A stretch of 32,958 bases of DNA, from contig JAEWZS010000102.1 in the NCBI GenBank assembly GCA_023458355.1, positions 1-32,958 of the forward strand, read 5' to 3'. The position numbers and the translations under genes were made by a program. Under the pieces are notes generated by a model. That model was not told the DNA's origin. It did no database searches and saw only the letters and a program-made list of their open reading frames with translations. Origin of the DNA: Bacillota bacterium (GTDB lineage Bacteria > Bacillota > Clostridia > Christensenellales > CAG-138). Within the stretch, counting starts at the first letter, position 1. Each line of letters opens with the position of its first letter. This document shows positions 7,735 to 14,946 of the stretch, in pieces.

Positions 7735-9243
7735 CTATTTGCCTGTCATGGCTAGGCTGATTGCCTGAATCGGCGGCTCTTTGCCGGGGAATTCGCCCAT
7801 AATCTGGCCCTCGAACATGACGAGAATGCGATCGGACATCTGCAGTATTTCATCGAAGTCTGCACTTATAAGAAGCACTGCGCAGCCTCGGTCTCGGGCG
7901 TTTATCATCGTGTCGCGCACATAGCGCGTAGCACCGATGTCAAGCCCGCGCGTCGGGTGCACGGCAACGAGTAAATCGGGGTCCGCCTCAAGTTCACGCG
8001 CAAGGATAACCTTTTGCTGGTTACCGCCCGATAGGGAGCGAATTTCCTGATCTACAGACTGGCAGCGGACATCGTACTTAGCACGCATGCGCTCGGCATG
8101 AGCGCGCATTGCCTTCTTTTTAAGATGCCAACCGTTGAGATTGCAGAACTCACACTTTTGCGTGCTTTTAAGAAGCAGGTTTTCCTGCACCGTCATGTTG
8201 CCGACAAGACCCATGCGGTTGCGGTCCTCCGGTATATGCGAAACGCCGCGCTCGATGAAATCCGCCGTTGTAAAGTTCGCTACCTTTGCGCCTTTAAGCT
8301 TAACTTCACCCGCATCGGCTTCAATCACGCCTGTAACAAGCTGCGAAAGCTGGCTTTGCCCGTTTCCGTCTACACCGGCAATTCCTACAATCTCGCCGCA
8401 GCGAACATTTAGCGTCACGCCGGAGAGACCGTTGTGTTTGGATTCCTTGTTATAATCGACGTTTATAAGCTCAATGACCGGCTCAGATTCGGATTCTACC
8501 TTCTCGTAGTCGCACTCGACAAGGTCTCGCCCGATCATGAGATTTGCGAGCTCTTTGCCGTCTGTCTCGCTTGCGTTGAGTGTACAGGTTGTCTCTCCCG
8601 CGCGAAGTATCGTCACGCGGTCGCTCACATGCAGTACCTCTCGCATTTTGTGACTGATAAAAATAATGCTCTTGCCTTCGCTCTTGAGCTTCTCAATCAC
8701 CTTGTAGAGGCCCTCTACCTCAATATCCGTAAGCACCGCGGTGGGCTCGTCCAGCACGAGAATCTCCGCACCCCTATAGAGCGCCTTGAGTATTTCCACG
8801 CGCTGCTGCGCACCGACAGAAATATCTGTCACACGTGCCTCAAGGTCGATGTTTAAGCCATAGCGCCAAGAAAGCTCGAGGATTTCTTTCCTTCTCGCAT
8901 CCTGGCGGATGAACACACCCTTCTCACGCTTATCGCCTAGTATGATATTTTGCATCACTGTCATAGCTTCGACGAGCATAAAGTGCTGGTGCACCATGCC
9001 TATGCCTAAGCGTACCGCCTGTGCGGGCGACTCTATACGAACTTCCTTGCCATGCAAATAGATACTTCCCTCGGTCGGCTGGTATAATCCGACGAGTACA
9101 TTCATAAGCGTGCTTTTTCCCGCACCGTTTTCGCCCAGCAGGCAATGCACCTCACCTTTTCGCACGTCAAAGTGGATGTCCTTATTCGCATAAAAATTGC
9201 CAAACTGTTTGCTGATGTGCTCCATGCGCAGGATTTCTTCCAT
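7735..9243 (-). CDS. BMP-type ABC transporter ATP-binding protein with two nucleotide-binding domains (NupO-like)
   Basis: 502 residues from the ATG at 9243, chosen because GGGGG lies 8 bases upstream; an in-frame ATG 14 codons earlier lacks one. Domain 1 (about 1-240): Walker A GENGAGKST (37-45), Walker B ILVLDEPTAVL, H-loop IIFISHKM; its signature is VGAQQR rather than LSGGQ. Domain 2 (about 255-500): degenerate P-loop GVDGNGQSQ without lysine, a proper LSGGNQQK signature, and Walker B DLLVAVHPTRGLD with His where the catalytic Glu would be. This asymmetry is normal for the RbsA/NupO group. It is a cytoplasmic ATPase driving the two permeases that follow. It is the first gene of the operon, after a hairpin separating it from the two-component system. 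Confidence 0.94.
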   Translation of the reverse strand: MEEILRMEHISKQFGNFYANKDIHFDVRKGEVHCLLGENGAGKSTLMNVLVGLYQPTEGSIYLHGKEVRIESPAQAVRLGIGMVHQHFMLVEAMTVMQNIILGDKREKGVFIRQDARRKEILELSWRYGLNIDLEARVTDISVGAQQRVEILKALYRGAEILVLDEPTAVLTDIEVEGLYKVIEKLKSEGKSIIFISHKMREVLHVSDRVTILRAGETTCTLNASETDGKELANLMIGRDLVECDYEKVESESEPVIELINVDYNKESKHNGLSGVTLNVRCGEIVGIAGVDGNGQSQLSQLVTGVIEADAGEVKLKGAKVANFTTADFIERGVSHIPEDRNRMGLVGNMTVQENLLLKSTQKCEFCNLNGWHLKKKAMRAHAERMRAKYDVRCQSVDQEIRSLSGGNQQKVILARELEADPDLLVAVHPTRGLDIGATRYVRDTMINARDRGCAVLLISADFDEILQMSDRILVMFEGQIMGEFPGKEPPIQAISLAMTGK

Positions 9244-9323
9244 GGATAACGCCCCCTTTAAGTCCGAACGGATGTGGCGATTCATCGAGTATATAGAAAA
9301 GTCTACAGCGACTATAACAAACG

Positions 9324-9346
9324 CTCCGTACGAAAACCGTACGGAG
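9324..9346. terminator. Hairpin between two-component system and BMP operon (terminator and/or operator)
   Basis: 9-bp perfect stem CTCCGTACG/CGTACGGAG with a 5-base loop, between the response-regulator stop (9411) and the ATPase start (9243). On the minus strand it is followed by the weak T tract CGTTTGTT; a run of seven T (9352-9358) lies on the plus-strand side. It probably ends or attenuates the kinase-regulator transcript. The same sequence also contains CCGTACG twice in direct orientation, 11 bases apart. Confidence 0.6.
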
Positions 9347-9410
9347 GCCTATTTTTTTGCCGACAACATCAGAGGGTCTTTTTGGTTTTTAGGGTTATAA
9401 AGAATGGAAC

Positions 9411-10211
9411 TTACTTCCGCATTCTTTTCTTCTCACACATGCGGTAGATTGCGGGTTCTGCCCAAGCATATTCGCTTAAGAAGCGTCCGTCAAAACTGGC
9501 GATGGCTTCAGATTTGCCCGCCCAAAAATCGTAGTAATCACAGGAGACCAGCTCGCGCTTAATCCTGCAGCTGCCGCGCTCGCGTACAAAAATCTCCTCG
9601 ATGCCGTATGCTCGAAGTGTATCCGAGAGCTCCTTGATGGTTCTTCGGTAGCCCGTGTTATCGGCAGACTTGTTTTCACTGCCCTCGTATAGGTACTCGA
9701 TCATCTCATGAATGCCGACGTTTCGGCCTTCATAAAACACAAGAAGCGCCATAAGCTCCTTTGCTTTGGCGGAGAAAAAGCGCACGGGCTTGTCATCCTC
9801 AAGCATCTCAAAGTTGCCGAAGGTATGGAAAAACACGCGCTTTTTCTGGCGGCTTTGCAGAAGCTTGGCGCGCTCTAAAACATCGAGCACATCCTCCCTG
9901 TCAAAAGGCTTAAAAATCATATAGTCAGCCTTTATGCGTAACGCCTCCACCGCAAAGCGCGGGTGTGCGGTGACGAACACGATGATGATGTCCCGCCTAA
10001 GCTCACGCAGCCGCTTTGCAAGTTCTATACCATTCATGCCGGGCATATCGATATCGAGCATAGCGAAATCCACTTCGTTTTTTTGCGCGTAAGCCACGGC
10101 TTCCGCCGGGTCGGTGAATTTTCCGACAATTTCAAAATCCGGCATATCCGCACACTTGAGCTCCAGAAGCTGCATGTCAAGCGCCATGTCATCTACAAGT
10201 ATAGTCTTCAT
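9411..10211 (-). CDS. Response regulator with SARP-like winged-helix output
   Basis: 266 residues. The N-terminal CheY-like receiver (1-120) has the acidic pocket VDD (residues 7-8), phosphoacceptor Asp53 in MLDIDMPGMNG, the conserved Thr in FVTAHPRF, and Lys in IFKPF. The C-terminal half (about 128-260) begins FHTFGNFEML and contains FFSAKAKELMALLVFYEGR, typical of the Trans_reg_C/SARP-type winged helix found after receivers in Clostridia; a bacterial transcriptional activator domain is not obvious. The start ATG overlaps the end of the kinase gene by four bases (ATGA), so the two are a cognate pair. The neighbouring BMP transporter is the likely target, by position only. Confidence 0.92.
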   Translation of the reverse strand: MKTILVDDMALDMQLLELKCADMPDFEIVGKFTDPAEAVAYAQKNEVDFAMLDIDMPGMNGIELAKRLRELRRDIIIVFVTAHPRFAVEALRIKADYMIFKPFDREDVLDVLERAKLLQSRQKKRVFFHTFGNFEMLEDDKPVRFFSAKAKELMALLVFYEGRNVGIHEMIEYLYEGSENKSADNTGYRRTIKELSDTLRAYGIEEIFVRERGSCRIKRELVSCDYYDFWAGKSEAIASFDGRFLSEYAWAEPAIYRMCEKKRMRK

Positions 10212-11683
10212 GCGTCCTCCTTGCCGAGTGAATCCGAGTAACGAAGCAATACGCTTGTTCCTATACCCTTCTCACTCTTTATCTCTATTGTGCAACCGGG
10301 ATACCGGCTCATACGCGTTTTGATGTTCGTTATGCCGACCGATTGATTCGTGGTTTCATTATCCGGCGTAAAGCCTACCCCGTCATCGCAAACACGGACT
10401 TCGTAGCACCCCTCTGAGCGGTGAAGCTCTACACGCACGGTGCCGCCGCCGACCTTGGGTTTAATACCGTGCAGGATTGCGTTTTCAACAATGGGCTGTA
10501 TGGTAAGAACCGGTATAAGGAAATCCGCATCGAACACATCGTACTCCATTGTAAGCCTGCCGTCGAGTTGGATCATGTTTATCTCCGCATAGGCGCGCAC
10601 GGAGCGCATCTCCTCGCGAAACGGCACAAGCCCGCCTTTTGCGCTGATGCTGTCCACCTTGAATCTTAAGTAGCGCGAAAAATCCTCAGTCATACGATAA
10701 GCGGCTTCCGGATTAAACACGATGAGCGCTTGAATCGAGTTGAGCGTGTGGTAAAAAAAGTGAGAGCTTATCTGTGTAAGAAGTATGTTGATGCGGTCGT
10801 ACTCGAGCTGTTTTTGAAGCGCTGCGATGCGGCTTTTCGCCGCCTCACGCTCCATGCGACGTATGGTAAAATAGGCATCTGCACCCGCGGCAGCGCTAAC
10901 GCTCAGCACCAAGCTCAAAACCGCGCTCAAAATAACGCTCATTTGCGCATACCAAGGCTTTTCGGGATACACGCTTATATACCACTCCGTATTAAAAATA
11001 GGAAACTCATACTCATAGACGCGGCTCAAAACACCGCTTCCGGAGGATAGTATCGTCTGCTCCTCTCCCGTATCCGGGTTCACGCGCCAAACTCTGCACG
11101 CAAATCCCTGCGTATGCAAATTTTCAACAGATCTTAAACCTTCAAAAAGCTCAGGATGATTTAACGTAACCGAAACCAAACCCCAGAATGACCCGTTGAG
11201 ATACACGGGCAGCCTTCCCGCGATGCCCATGCCGCCTTGCACAAGATCAAACGGTCCCGCCATAATCATCGCACCGCGCTCAATAGCTGCCTGTGCTTCC
11301 TTGTCACCTGCGTTCTCACCCGTCAAGTCGTGGCCGACGACATTCTCGTTTCCCTTAATCGGGTAAACATGCGTCACCACGCCGCCCGGCGCCAGAAGTA
11401 CGTTTCTAACACCATGTTCGGCTGCAAGAAGCCGTGCTACCTTCTCAAAGCCCTCTGTGCTTCCGTTGTTTTGCACAACAAACGCCTCAAGCGTTTTGGC
11501 TTTTCCCATCTGTACGGAGAGCACCTCGTACACCTGCGCGCTTACGTTGCTTGCGATATAACGAAGCTGCTCGTCCTCACGCGCCTGCCGCCCATGCTCA
11601 ATATATATAGACATACCCGAAAACAGCGCGAGCGCGATAAAGAACACAGAAACGACCGCACCGGATATCCGCTTCTTTCCCAT
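10208..11683 (-). CDS. Membrane sensor histidine kinase with CHASE domain, LytS/YesM-type
   Basis: 491 residues from the ATG at 11683; AAGGCGGGG precedes it, while the open frame upstream to 11812 does not look coding. Residues 7-28 form a first membrane helix. Residues 35-200 resemble a CHASE extracellular sensor domain (VRNVLLAPGGVVTHVYPIKG, GHDLTG). A second membrane helix lies around 248-270. The kinase core is of the His_kinase (PF06580) type: QISSHFFYHTLNSI with presumed phosphoacceptor His308, then an ATPase domain with ENAILHGIKPK (N box) and CDDGVGF (G1). The signal is unknown; CHASE domains commonly sense small molecules. It is the first gene of a two-gene operon with the response regulator. 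Confidence 0.92.
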   Translation of the reverse strand: MGKKRISGAVVSVFFIALALFSGMSIYIEHGRQAREDEQLRYIASNVSAQVYEVLSVQMGKAKTLEAFVVQNNGSTEGFEKVARLLAAEHGVRNVLLAPGGVVTHVYPIKGNENVVGHDLTGENAGDKEAQAAIERGAMIMAGPFDLVQGGMGIAGRLPVYLNGSFWGLVSVTLNHPELFEGLRSVENLHTQGFACRVWRVNPDTGEEQTILSSGSGVLSRVYEYEFPIFNTEWYISVYPEKPWYAQMSVILSAVLSLVLSVSAAAGADAYFTIRRMEREAAKSRIAALQKQLEYDRINILLTQISSHFFYHTLNSIQALIVFNPEAAYRMTEDFSRYLRFKVDSISAKGGLVPFREEMRSVRAYAEINMIQLDGRLTMEYDVFDADFLIPVLTIQPIVENAILHGIKPKVGGGTVRVELHRSEGCYEVRVCDDGVGFTPDNETTNQSVGITNIKTRMSRYPGCTIEIKSEKGIGTSVLLRYSDSLGKEDA

Positions 11684-12240
11684 ACACCCCGCCTTTCTAT
11701 GCCGTTTAATAATCTTACAATATAATTTAAAAGACGCGTTCCGGGCTAAATCAACCGCAGCCCTGAAGCGCGGCGTACCATCGCTTATGAGGTCAAATTT
11801 CAATATGAACAAACAGCCTTCACAGCGGCATTAAGAACAGCTCTTATAAAGCATTTGGGATTTGAAAAACCGTAAAACCTTGAAATGAAGGCAGAACGCT
11901 TTACAAAAGCTTTGCGTTTAGATTAGCATATTTTTTTGCATAAAGATAGATATGCTCGACGAGGACTCGAAATCCCGAGGTAATGCCATTAGGGATTTGA
12001 TCACACAGGGATTCTAATCTCTGAAAACTGTGTAGTCGTGTAAGCGGCTATGCCGTTCTTTCATACCTGCATGGAAGCTTGACAGCCCCAAAGCAATTGT
12101 AGGAAATTTGAATAGTGCCTGTCCCGTTTTTCATTTAAACTGTGAATAGTAAATTTTGTTAATGACTCCAGGAGGATTTCCGCGTCCAATTCAATAATTT
12201 CGCATGATTCCTGCTAAGCGTATGAAACGTAGCTCATTGA
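11684..12240. other. Intergenic region between divergent genes, no gene identified
   Basis: About 550 bases. It must hold the kinase promoter (minus), but I found no convincing -35/-10 pair. An imperfect stem (ACACAG/CTGTGT with an inner GATT/AATC) lies around 12003-12034. The stretch 11952-12017 encodes a short peptide beginning MLDEDSKSRG with no ribosome site; it may be a gene remnant or chance. Confidence 0.4.
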
Positions 12241-12270
12241 TTGATTAATTATTATTTTCAATGTTATAAT
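12241..12270 (+). promoter_or_regulatory. Sigma-A promoter of the propeller-like lipoprotein gene
   Basis: TTGATT (12241-12246), 18 bases, TATAAT (12265-12270), ending 39 bases before the ATG at 12310, which itself follows GGAG at 6-base spacing. Confidence 0.75.
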
Positions 12271-12309
12271 ATTTATTGTCTCTCCGAGCAATAATCAATG
12301 GAGTAATAT

Positions 12310-13710
12310 ATGATAAAGATTAAAGTCCAAATCATTATAATCGCATTCATTCTTACAATTTTACTTACCGGGTGTGGGCAAACAAACCCCACAAATTCAA
12401 TATTACCTTCGGTTCAGAAAACACCAATTTCAACTATTGCGAAAACAACAAGTTCACCAGAACCCTCCTATAGTGTAGTAAATGAAAGATGGCGCGCTTT
12501 TGAAGATGTTGAACAGTATGATCTTGGCGATAACACCTATTATCTCGATACACAAAAGATTCTTACGAACGGAAATGAAACTGGCTACATGTTATATTGT
12601 CGTGATAATCCTACCGGAGCATGCATTCCCTTAAACATACTGGCATATTCTATCAAGGCATATGGAGATCATGTCTATGCGCTCATATATAATGGAGAAG
12701 ACCTTTCTTTCCCTCACGGGATTAATACCCTATATCGCATTGAAAATAACGGTGAAATAACGCCTATTTGTAGTGTTGATGAATTCTATGTTAATGCAGC
12801 ACTACGCAAGATTGATAATAATTTATATTTCACCAGATACAATGAAAATGCAATATTTAAAGCCGACCTGAATTGTGATGATATAGAATGCATCTCAATA
12901 GTTTTACCTGAAGAGAGCGATCCGATCAAGTATTCACGAGTGACGGCACGCGGTGAACTATATACCAAGTTGGATATTGTCACAGTTGAAGACGGTTTTA
13001 TATTCTTTACTTACGAAATAATAAACGAAAGTAATGAAAAACATTTTAACGGTTATTACAAGATGTCAATCAGTGATAACCACATAGAGAAAGAATATTC
13101 GAAATATTATGATTCCAGGCTGATAGTGGGTTCGTGGCTTTACTATGTTGACCTTGAACACCCGACAAACTGTGATGAGGAATCGCTGTATGAACTCCAT
13201 CGCATGAAACTGGACGGCAGCGGTGATGAAAACCTTAGGGTACAATGCTTTAGGTTTGATATCGCCGGGCAATATCTTTACGTGGATACCGACCTTGGGT
13301 ACGGAGATTTTGCTCATTGGAATACATATCGATATAACCTTGATGGTACTGGACAAAAGCCACTTGATTACGGGGACATGGTGCGCTATGCTGAAGGAGA
13401 TCGACTTTATTTTACTCAATTTGATGAAAATATCATTCATATAGCAGATACAGCTTGCAACGAGTTAATTAAAATTAAAATTGCAGTACCTGATGAAAAT
13501 ACCCTTCGTACTAATATAGGGGAATGCTATGAATTTGGGTTTATTACAGTAATAGATCAAAAAGATGAGTGGATAAGTTTCGAATATCGTGTGACAGACA
13601 CAGGGCCGTTTACATATTATAAAGGTATTTATCGGGTCAACCTGCATAATAAAAAAATCGAAAAGGTTAACGAAGGCGAATATTTTACTCCTTCTTGGGA
13701 TTCTGATTAA
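12310..13710 (+). CDS. Lipoprotein with DUF5050-like beta-propeller repeats
   Basis: 466 residues. A signal peptide with lipobox LLTGC (Cys22) is followed by a Ser/Thr/Pro linker (to about residue 55). The rest is built from recurring units in which an aromatic-rich strand (LYFTRYNEN, LYYVDLEHP, LYFTQFDEN) is followed by a segment such as LYRIENNG, YELHRMKLDGSG, YRYNLDGTG or GIYRVNLHN. This is the pattern of DUF5050/low-density-lipoprotein-receptor-type propeller proteins. It is probably a surface-anchored binding or scaffold protein; no catalytic motif is visible. It stands alone with its own promoter. Its coding sequence is clearly more AT-rich (AAT, ATA, TAT codons) than the neighbouring operons, which may point to separate ancestry. 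Confidence 0.8.
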   Translation: MIKIKVQIIIIAFILTILLTGCGQTNPTNSILPSVQKTPISTIAKTTSSPEPSYSVVNERWRAFEDVEQYDLGDNTYYLDTQKILTNGNETGYMLYCRDNPTGACIPLNILAYSIKAYGDHVYALIYNGEDLSFPHGINTLYRIENNGEITPICSVDEFYVNAALRKIDNNLYFTRYNENAIFKADLNCDDIECISIVLPEESDPIKYSRVTARGELYTKLDIVTVEDGFIFFTYEIINESNEKHFNGYYKMSISDNHIEKEYSKYYDSRLIVGSWLYYVDLEHPTNCDEESLYELHRMKLDGSGDENLRVQCFRFDIAGQYLYVDTDLGYGDFAHWNTYRYNLDGTGQKPLDYGDMVRYAEGDRLYFTQFDENIIHIADTACNELIKIKIAVPDENTLRTNIGECYEFGFITVIDQKDEWISFEYRVTDTGPFTYYKGIYRVNLHNKKIEKVNEGEYFTPSWDSD

Positions 13711-13805
13711 TTGTAAAAAAGATTGTTGATTCCCTTGAACAACAAAAATAAACAAAAGGCTACGCTCGACGCATAAAGCATGCAGGCGCAATTTTGCCGC
13801 TTGGC

Positions 13806-13838
13806 GGCCGCGGCCTCGAATCCGTTACCGGCCGGTAA
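13806..13838 (-). repeat. Degenerate third tRNA-tail repeat unit with palindromes
   Basis: Beyond the second tRNA-Arg tail copy, the minus strand continues with the perfect 14-bp palindrome TTACCGGCCGGTAA (13825-13838), then GGATTCGAGG and GGCCGCGGCC (13806-13815). The position and the ATTCGAGG core resemble the start of the repeat at 14055-14103, so this may be a decayed further copy. Confidence 0.35.
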
Positions 13839-13896
13839 ACAAAAAGAGCATCCGTAAATGGATGCTCTTTTTGTTGGCGCGCCCTGAGGGATTCGA
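13838..13896 (-). repeat. Second copy of the tRNA-Arg 3' tail plus its terminator hairpin
   Basis: 59 bases matching 14122-14180 with three mismatches. The part 13875-13896 is an exact 22-base copy of the tRNA-Arg 3' end (T-loop TTCGA through CCA). The part 13838-13875 is the terminator hairpin, with a 16-bp stem. Two of the three mismatches are a compensatory pair in the stem. The copies are offset by 284 bases. Confidence 0.85.
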
Positions 13897-14054
13897 TTTT
13901 GGCCATCACGCGAGGCCCACAGGCCGAGACCCACGCAAGACCGCTGGTCTTGGCCTAGAAGGCTCCGGCTTTGCCGGACGTGAAGGGTTCAGGCTCTGCC
14001 TGACGAAACCGTGCTTGCATTCCATGCTGCGCACGTCACGCCTGGCACGAAAGC

Positions 14055-14103
14055 CCGGGGCGGGCAAACGCGTCACCGGCATGTTTGCATTTCCGCCCTT
14101 CGA
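14055..14103 (-). repeat. Small repeat element downstream of tRNA-Arg (copy 1)
   Basis: 49 bases that on the minus strand start TCGAAGGGCGGAAA and end GTTTGCCCGCCCCGG. The copy at 14524-14572 on the plus strand differs at five positions. It occupies the start of the 225-base spacer between the tRNA-Arg terminator and the duplicated tRNA tail. The spacer ends in CCAAAATCGAATCCC, next to the tail copy. Confidence 0.85.
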
Positions 14104-14121
14104 ATCCCTATATCGGCCAGC

Positions 14122-14159
14122 AACACAAAGAGCATCCGTAAACGGATGCTCTTTGTGTT
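14122..14159 (-). terminator. tRNA-Arg terminator hairpin
   Basis: Perfect 18-bp inverted repeat (14122-14139 and 14142-14159), directly abutting the tRNA CCA end, with the T-rich arm CTCTTTGTGTT on the transcript 3' side. Duplicated at 13838-13875. Confidence 0.75.
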
Positions 14160-14235
14160 GGCGCGCCCTGAGGGATTCGAACCCCCGACCTTCTGGTCCG
14201 TAGCCAAACGCTCTATCCAGCTGAGCCAAGGGCGC
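14159..14235 (-). tRNA. tRNA-Arg(ACG)
   Basis: 77 bases including an encoded CCA. The acceptor stem GCGCCCT/AGGGCGC is perfect, the D arm is GCTC/GAGC, the anticodon stem TTTGG/CCAGA contains loop CTACGGA (anticodon ACG), and the T arm GGGGG/CCCTC has loop TTCGAAT. The A at position 34 would be edited to inosine by TadA, as is usual for bacterial tRNA-Arg(ACG). Confidence 0.96.
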
Positions 14236-14252
14236 AATTTTCGTGCTTTGTT

Positions 14253-14281
14253 ATTGTAGCGCAGTGCGATTGAATTGTCAA
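14253..14281 (-). promoter_or_regulatory. Promoter of tRNA-Arg
   Basis: Minus strand: TTGACA (14281-14276), 17 bases, TACAAT (14258-14253), 18 bases before the tRNA 5' end. Confidence 0.85.
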
Positions 14282-14313
14282 GCAAAACGGCGGGCATAAA
14301 CTCCAAAAAGTTG

Positions 14314-14342
14314 TTGATTTTTTGATGTCGCTAGTGTATAGT
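14314..14342 (+). promoter_or_regulatory. Promoter of tRNA-Ala
   Basis: TTGATT (14314-14319), 17 bases, TATAGT (14337-14342), about 50 bases before the tRNA 5' end. Back to back with the tRNA-Arg promoter. Confidence 0.75.
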
Positions 14343-14393
14343 ATTTCATGCTGCAAGGCGGTTATTCTACTTTGTGCACGTAAAAAAGAATAT

Positions 14394-14469
14394 GGGGATA
14401 TAGCTAAGCTGGTATAGCGCCGCGTTCGCAATGCGGAGGCCAGGGGTTCGAGCCCCCTTATCTCCACCA
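14394..14469 (+). tRNA. tRNA-Ala(CGC)
   Basis: 76 bases including an encoded CCA. The acceptor stem is GGGGATA/TATCTCC (one G-T pair), the D arm GCTA/TAGC, and the anticodon stem CCGCG/TGCGG carries loop TTCGCAA (anticodon CGC, decoding GCG). The T arm is AGGGG/CCCCT with loop TTCGAGC. Confidence 0.95.
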
Positions 14470-14473
14470 AATA

Positions 14474-14502
14474 AAAAGCCACCCGAATGGGTGGCTTTTG
14501 TT
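14474..14502 (+). terminator. tRNA-Ala terminator
   Basis: 11-bp perfect stem AAAAGCCACCC/GGGTGGCTTTT with a GAAT loop, followed by GTTT, 4 bases after the tRNA. Confidence 0.9.
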
Positions 14503-14523
14503 TGGTGCATTTGATAGAGGGGC

Positions 14524-14572
14524 TCGAAGGGCGGAAAAGCAAATGCGCCAGTGACGCGTTTGCCCGCCCCGG
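14524..14572 (+). repeat. Small repeat element downstream of tRNA-Ala (copy 2)
   Basis: 49 bases, about 90 percent identical to the reverse complement of 14055-14103. It again follows the tRNA terminator and again is preceded by a T-loop-like string (GGGGCTCGAAGG). The rest of the 165-base spacer ends in CCAAAATTCGAGCCC, merging into the tail copy. Confidence 0.85.
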
Positions 14573-14635
14573 AATTTTGTGTTAGGTCGCCACACGCAGC
14601 GCGGAGCGCAAGTAAGGCGATACCGATAACCAAAA

Positions 14636-14659
14636 TTCGAGCCCCCTTATCTCCACCAA
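14636..14659 (+). repeat. Second copy of the tRNA-Ala 3' tail
   Basis: 24 bases identical to 14447-14470 (T-loop TTCGA through CCA plus one base), 189 bases downstream. The 5' part of the tRNA is absent, so this is a tail only, not a second gene. Confidence 0.92.
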
Positions 14660-14664
14660 GACAG

Positions 14665-14695
14665 CAGGACACTTTTTTGAGGTGTCCTGTTTCTT
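14665..14695 (+). terminator. Terminator after the tRNA-Ala tail copy
   Basis: 8-bp stem CAGGACAC/GTGTCCTG followed by TTTCTTTT. Its sequence is unrelated to the first tRNA-Ala terminator, unlike at the Arg locus where the hairpin itself is duplicated. Confidence 0.8.
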
Positions 14696-14946
14696 TTGCG
14701 ATGCTGTCGCCGAGTAAACGAGAGTCGGAGACTAAACAAGCATGTTCAGATTCCGATTTTCTTTATTGCAACTGCTGCCTTTTTTACAGATCGCCTTTAC
14801 CCCTTTCTGGTGAAGATTTCTTTATAAACCCACTCCGGTTTAAGAACTAAAACCCGTATTTCCTGTATGCATTTTCGGTTTGTCACAGAAGCAAAAATGA
14901 TGTCATATAGTACAGTACATATGAATCCAGGAAGGGCGGAATTGCC

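Noticed and set aside
11950..12034. tRNA-like string with GATTTCGAGTCC on the minus strand
   Set aside because: The T-arm-like part cannot pair and no acceptor or anticodon arm can be built around it.
13838..14180. Insertion sequence or integrase-bearing element at the tRNA site
   Set aside because: The space between tail copies is only 165-225 bases, with no transposase or integrase frame.
13862..14306. Several frames of 60-113 codons on both strands over the tRNA-Arg locus
   Set aside because: They read through the tRNA gene, its repeat and its terminator; peptides such as PEGFEPPTF are the known result of translating a tRNA antisense. No ribosome sites.
14213..14850. Frames overlapping tRNA-Ala and its tail copy
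   Set aside because: Same cause: translation across a tRNA and the repeat core. The two loci give similar peptides only because the DNA repeat is shared.
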